Notes under the pieces: generated by a model
Told to the model about the DNA's origin: nothing
What the model saw: the letters and a program-made list of their open reading frames with translations, nothing else
The model's database searches: none
Shown here: one piece after another, positions 4,422 to 6,082 of the stretch
Layout of the letters: every line of letters starts with the position of its first letter
How positions within the stretch are numbered: the first letter of the stretch is position 1
Assembly (NCBI GenBank): GCA_009618505.1
Contig: WJOQ01000097.1
Coordinates: forward strand, 1-6,082
Origin: Clostridia bacterium
GTDB lineage: Bacteria; Aerophobota; Aerophobia; Aerophobales; AE-B3A
Direction: 5' to 3'
Length of the DNA stretch: 6,082 nt
Position numbers and translations under genes: made by a program

Positions 4422-4504
4422 AAATAAGAGAAAACTCCTTTCCTTTAGACTTTTTCTTGATTGTGAGGTTGTGAAGGTGTTGGTGTAGAAAGGGTTATAC
4501 ATTG

Positions 4505-4516
4505 GCGGCAAACCGC
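4505..4516 (+). other. Short GCGG/CCGC hairpin in the 4561 leader
   Basis: GCGG (4505-4508) and CCGC (4513-4516) close a CAAA tetraloop, 45 nt before ATG 4561. No T-tract follows directly, although TTTTTA occurs at 4527-4532. Its role is unclear; it is the only stable fold I see between the AT-rich promoter and the gene. Confidence 0.25.
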
Positions 4517-4560
4517 AGAATTTCACTTTTTATTAACAACTCAAAAAAGGAGGCAAGAAA

Positions 4561-5190
4561 ATGGACCTTTGGGATTTAGCTAAGAATGTAAATAAGTTGG
4601 AGAAAAGACTAGAAGCCTTATTTGAGAAATTTTTCGATGAGGCAAAAAAAGGGGACTATACCTTTTGTGCAGATATTTATGATAATATAGAAAAGATGAT
4701 TTTTGAATCGTATGGAGTATCAAAGAAAGATTGTAGGTGTATATATCCTGATTTTATGCCTCTAAGTGAATTTCTTTGGAATGAGATGACGAAAGAAGAA
4801 GCTATTAAAGGGATGAAAGAGGTCAAGAACGACCTTCCTAAAGATATAGCAGTTATGAAAAAGAGACTCAAACAGCTAAATGAAAATGGTGAATATGAAG
4901 GCTTGTCTAAAGAAGATTGGAAAAAGGTAGCTGACGAGATTGGCCGCTCTGTCGGAGAAGTTATCACATTTCCTGAATTTGTTAAGCAAGCTAAGGAGCA
5001 GTGGAAGAGAGACAAAAAGAAGTGGACAAAAACTGAACTGGAGAGAATTTTTCTAAAAGGAAAGTCTGCTGATCACTGTGAGGAAAATTATAGTCCTTAT
5101 AGATGCCAAGATTGTTCATTATTTTATTATTGCACGAATCAAAGACTATCTGCACCAGATGAAAATATGGTCCTGAAAGGAAACTCCTAA
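4561..5190 (+). CDS. Unknown protein with C-terminal four-cysteine cluster
   Basis: 209 residues from ATG 4561, 7 nt after a strong AGGAGG (4548-4553). The first 130 residues are helical and highly charged (NKLEKRLEALFEKFFDEAKK; MKKRLKQLNENGEYEGLSK). Two further cysteines occur as CRC (58, 60) and one at 36. The C-terminus holds Cys173-x8-Cys182-x2-Cys185-x5-Cys191 (YRCQDCSLFYYC). The C-x2-C-x5-C end resembles the Fe-S motif that closes Cas4, AddB and related PD-(D/E)XK nucleases, but I find no nuclease core, so a zinc or Fe-S knob on a helical protein is the safer description. It ends 86 nt before the recombinase gene, with no terminator between, so they probably share a transcript. I do not recognise the family. 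Confidence 0.57.
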   Translation: MDLWDLAKNVNKLEKRLEALFEKFFDEAKKGDYTFCADIYDNIEKMIFESYGVSKKDCRCIYPDFMPLSEFLWNEMTKEEAIKGMKEVKNDLPKDIAVMKKRLKQLNENGEYEGLSKEDWKKVADEIGRSVGEVITFPEFVKQAKEQWKRDKKKWTKTELERIFLKGKSADHCEENYSPYRCQDCSLFYYCTNQRLSAPDENMVLKGNS

Positions 5191-5276
5191 TTGCACCTTT
5201 TATAGACAATAATGCAGAAAATGATAAACTAGGTCCCGAAGACCCTGATAAACAGGCAGGCCAAAAAGGTGAATTT

Positions 5277-5822
5277 ATGCAAAAACAGCAAAGGTGCACA
5301 AAAAGGGAAATAAAGTATCTCAAAAGAGACGAGTGGAATAGGCTGAGAGACAGCATAGACAGCTTTAGAGACATGCTGATAATTGAATTGCTTTATGAAA
5401 GTGGCTGTCGGGTGAGTGAGGTTGCACTAATGAAAATCCAGGACATAGATTTTGAATCTGGTTTTATAAGGATCCCGGGGGAGAACACCAAAACAAAGAT
5501 TGGCCGGGCTGTCTTTATCCCCATAGGAATATTGAGCAAAGTAAAAGCCTATCTGAAGCAAACTAGAAGGAGAAAAGGGCTTTTGTTCAGACTTAAAAAG
5601 AGAAGGATTCAGCAGATAATGGAAAAATACTCTAAGAGAAGCGGTGTTGACGCAACTTGTCATACTCTCAGGCATTCCCACGTAGTCCATGCACTTCAAG
5701 ACAAGGTTAACATAACCGCGGTTCAAAAACAGGTCGGACACAAAAGGCTTTCGACTACAGCGATATATTCTGATCTGGCTCCGGAGCAAGTGAAGGAAGC
5801 CTATGAAAGAAGGGAAAAATGA
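5277..5822 (+). CDS. Compact tyrosine recombinase (catalytic domain only), Xer/integrase type
   Basis: 181 residues from ATG 5277 with AAGGTGA (5266-5272) upstream. The full catalytic set is visible: Arg45 in ESGCRVSEV, a Lys in the beta-hairpin ENTKTKIGRA (Lys72 or Lys74), His129 and Arg132 in CHTLRHSHVVH, His155 in VGHKRLSTT, and the nucleophile Tyr164 in AIYSDL. It should cut and rejoin DNA at paired sites to integrate, excise or resolve the element. Typical XerC/D-like enzymes are near 300 residues, with an N-terminal core-binding domain that clamps DNA; here only about 12 residues precede the catalytic fold. The reading frame is open upstream to 5163 but offers no ATG, GTG or TTG. The missing domain might be replaced by a partner protein. 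The next gene overlaps by ATGA. Confidence 0.82.
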   Translation: MQKQQRCTKREIKYLKRDEWNRLRDSIDSFRDMLIIELLYESGCRVSEVALMKIQDIDFESGFIRIPGENTKTKIGRAVFIPIGILSKVKAYLKQTRRRKGLLFRLKKRRIQQIMEKYSKRSGVDATCHTLRHSHVVHALQDKVNITAVQKQVGHKRLSTTAIYSDLAPEQVKEAYERREK

Positions 5823-6082
5823 ATTCTCCGAAGTTAAATAAACTTCAGAAATGTATTTTGGGTTGGTTATTTGTGTATGAGGACTATCCTTCAATGTTAA
5901 GATGGAATGAATATTATAGCCCTGAAATTAATTTGAGAGCTTTAAGAGCAAAAGTAATTAACCCACACAGACAAAAGCTAAGAATCACTAATCCATTGAG
6001 ACTAAAAATTATACCGAGTCAACGTTACTTTTATAAATACAGAGTTAGCCGCAGTGATAGTGCTCAATTCTCAAGAGCTATA
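5819..6082 (+). CDS. Unknown basic protein, 3' end outside window
   Basis: An ATG at 5819 overlaps the recombinase stop (ATGA, 5819-5822), with AGGG at 5811-5814, and the frame stays open for 88 codons to the window edge. The visible part has a short hydrophobic aromatic start (CILGWLFVYEDYPSML) and then an Arg/Lys-rich stretch (EINLRALRAKVINPHRQK, ITNPLRLKIIPSQRYFYK), suggesting nucleic-acid contact. No motif identifies a family. Tight translational coupling with a recombinase that lacks its N-terminal DNA-binding domain makes an accessory recombination protein plausible, but this is inference. Codon use matches the recombinase gene. Confidence 0.55.
   Translation, partial: MNSPKLNKLQKCILGWLFVYEDYPSMLRWNEYYSPEINLRALRAKVINPHRQKLRITNPLRLKIIPSQRYFYKYRVSRSDSAQFSRAI

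Noticed and set aside
4400..4428. dif-like XerC/XerD site around ATAATGTATA
   Set aside because: The central TGTATA and left ATAA resemble the E. coli dif, but the right arm matches poorly; an AT-rich promoter or unwinding region explains it as well.
5163..5190. Programmed -1 frameshift joining the Cys-cluster protein to the recombinase
   Set aside because: Frames would allow it, but no X-XXY-YYZ slippery heptamer is present in the overlap, and the recombinase has its own ribosome binding site.
4991..5374. Open frame on the - strand (127 codons)
   Set aside because: Lies opposite the Cys-cluster and recombinase genes; its Ser/Leu/Phe-rich translation is the usual shadow of Lys/Glu/Arg-rich genes.
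5427..5894. Open frame on the - strand (155 codons)
   Set aside because: Opposite the well-supported recombinase; no start signal or motif.

Overview
The window looks like accessory, mobile-element DNA from an uncultured bacterium. The bacterial reading rests on strong AGGAGG-type ribosome binding sites, TTGACA/TATAAT-like promoter elements, hairpin-plus-T-tract terminators and one predicted exported beta-strand-rich protein. Coding regions are rich in AGG, AGA and ATA codons. Several protein types here are also common in archaea and their plasmids (a PC4-like protein, a PaREP1/HEPN-like protein, a primase-large-subunit-like Fe-S domain). I cannot name the organism; a deep-branching anaerobic lineage such as Aerophobota or Atribacterota would fit, but that is a guess.

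Layout. (1) 1-644: the 3' end of a tyrosine recombinase gene, a PC4-like ssDNA-binding protein gene and a small C2HC zinc-finger protein gene, all overlapping and so probably one operon at the edge of an integrated element. (2) 645-905: no gene, but dense dispersed-repeat debris (inverted repeats, palindromes, a GC-rich hairpin). (3) 905-2600: a cassette-like stretch in which a leader element of about 135 nt, ending in a ribosome binding site, occurs three times (copy A 910-1046, B 1842-1976, C 2452-2584). Between A and B lie a terminator, a highly structured candidate RNA ending in eight T's (1165-1282) and a gene for a predicted exported protein. Between B and C lies a PD-(D/E)XK nuclease-like gene. 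(4) 2600-3295: a promoter drives a translationally coupled pair, a MerR/excisionase-like DNA-binding protein and a PaREP1/HEPN-like protein, closed by a perfect 10-bp hairpin. (5) 3296-4560: a replication-like module. A gene for a PriL-like Fe-S plus winged-helix protein is preceded by three 11-bp direct repeats and an operator-like palindrome, and followed by three GTAGAAAATTCTAC-type palindromic repeats. (6) 4561-6082: a Cys-cluster protein of unknown function, a compact catalytic-domain-only tyrosine recombinase, and a basic unknown protein overlapping it by 4 nt and running off the window.

How it may work together (inference): regions 4-6 read as the replication, recombination and accessory core of an integrative or plasmid-like element, and region 1 as the end of the same or another element. 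The strongest candidates for something undescribed are the thrice-repeated leader (with a compensatory base-pair change between copies A and B) and the cloverleaf-like RNA at 1165-1282.
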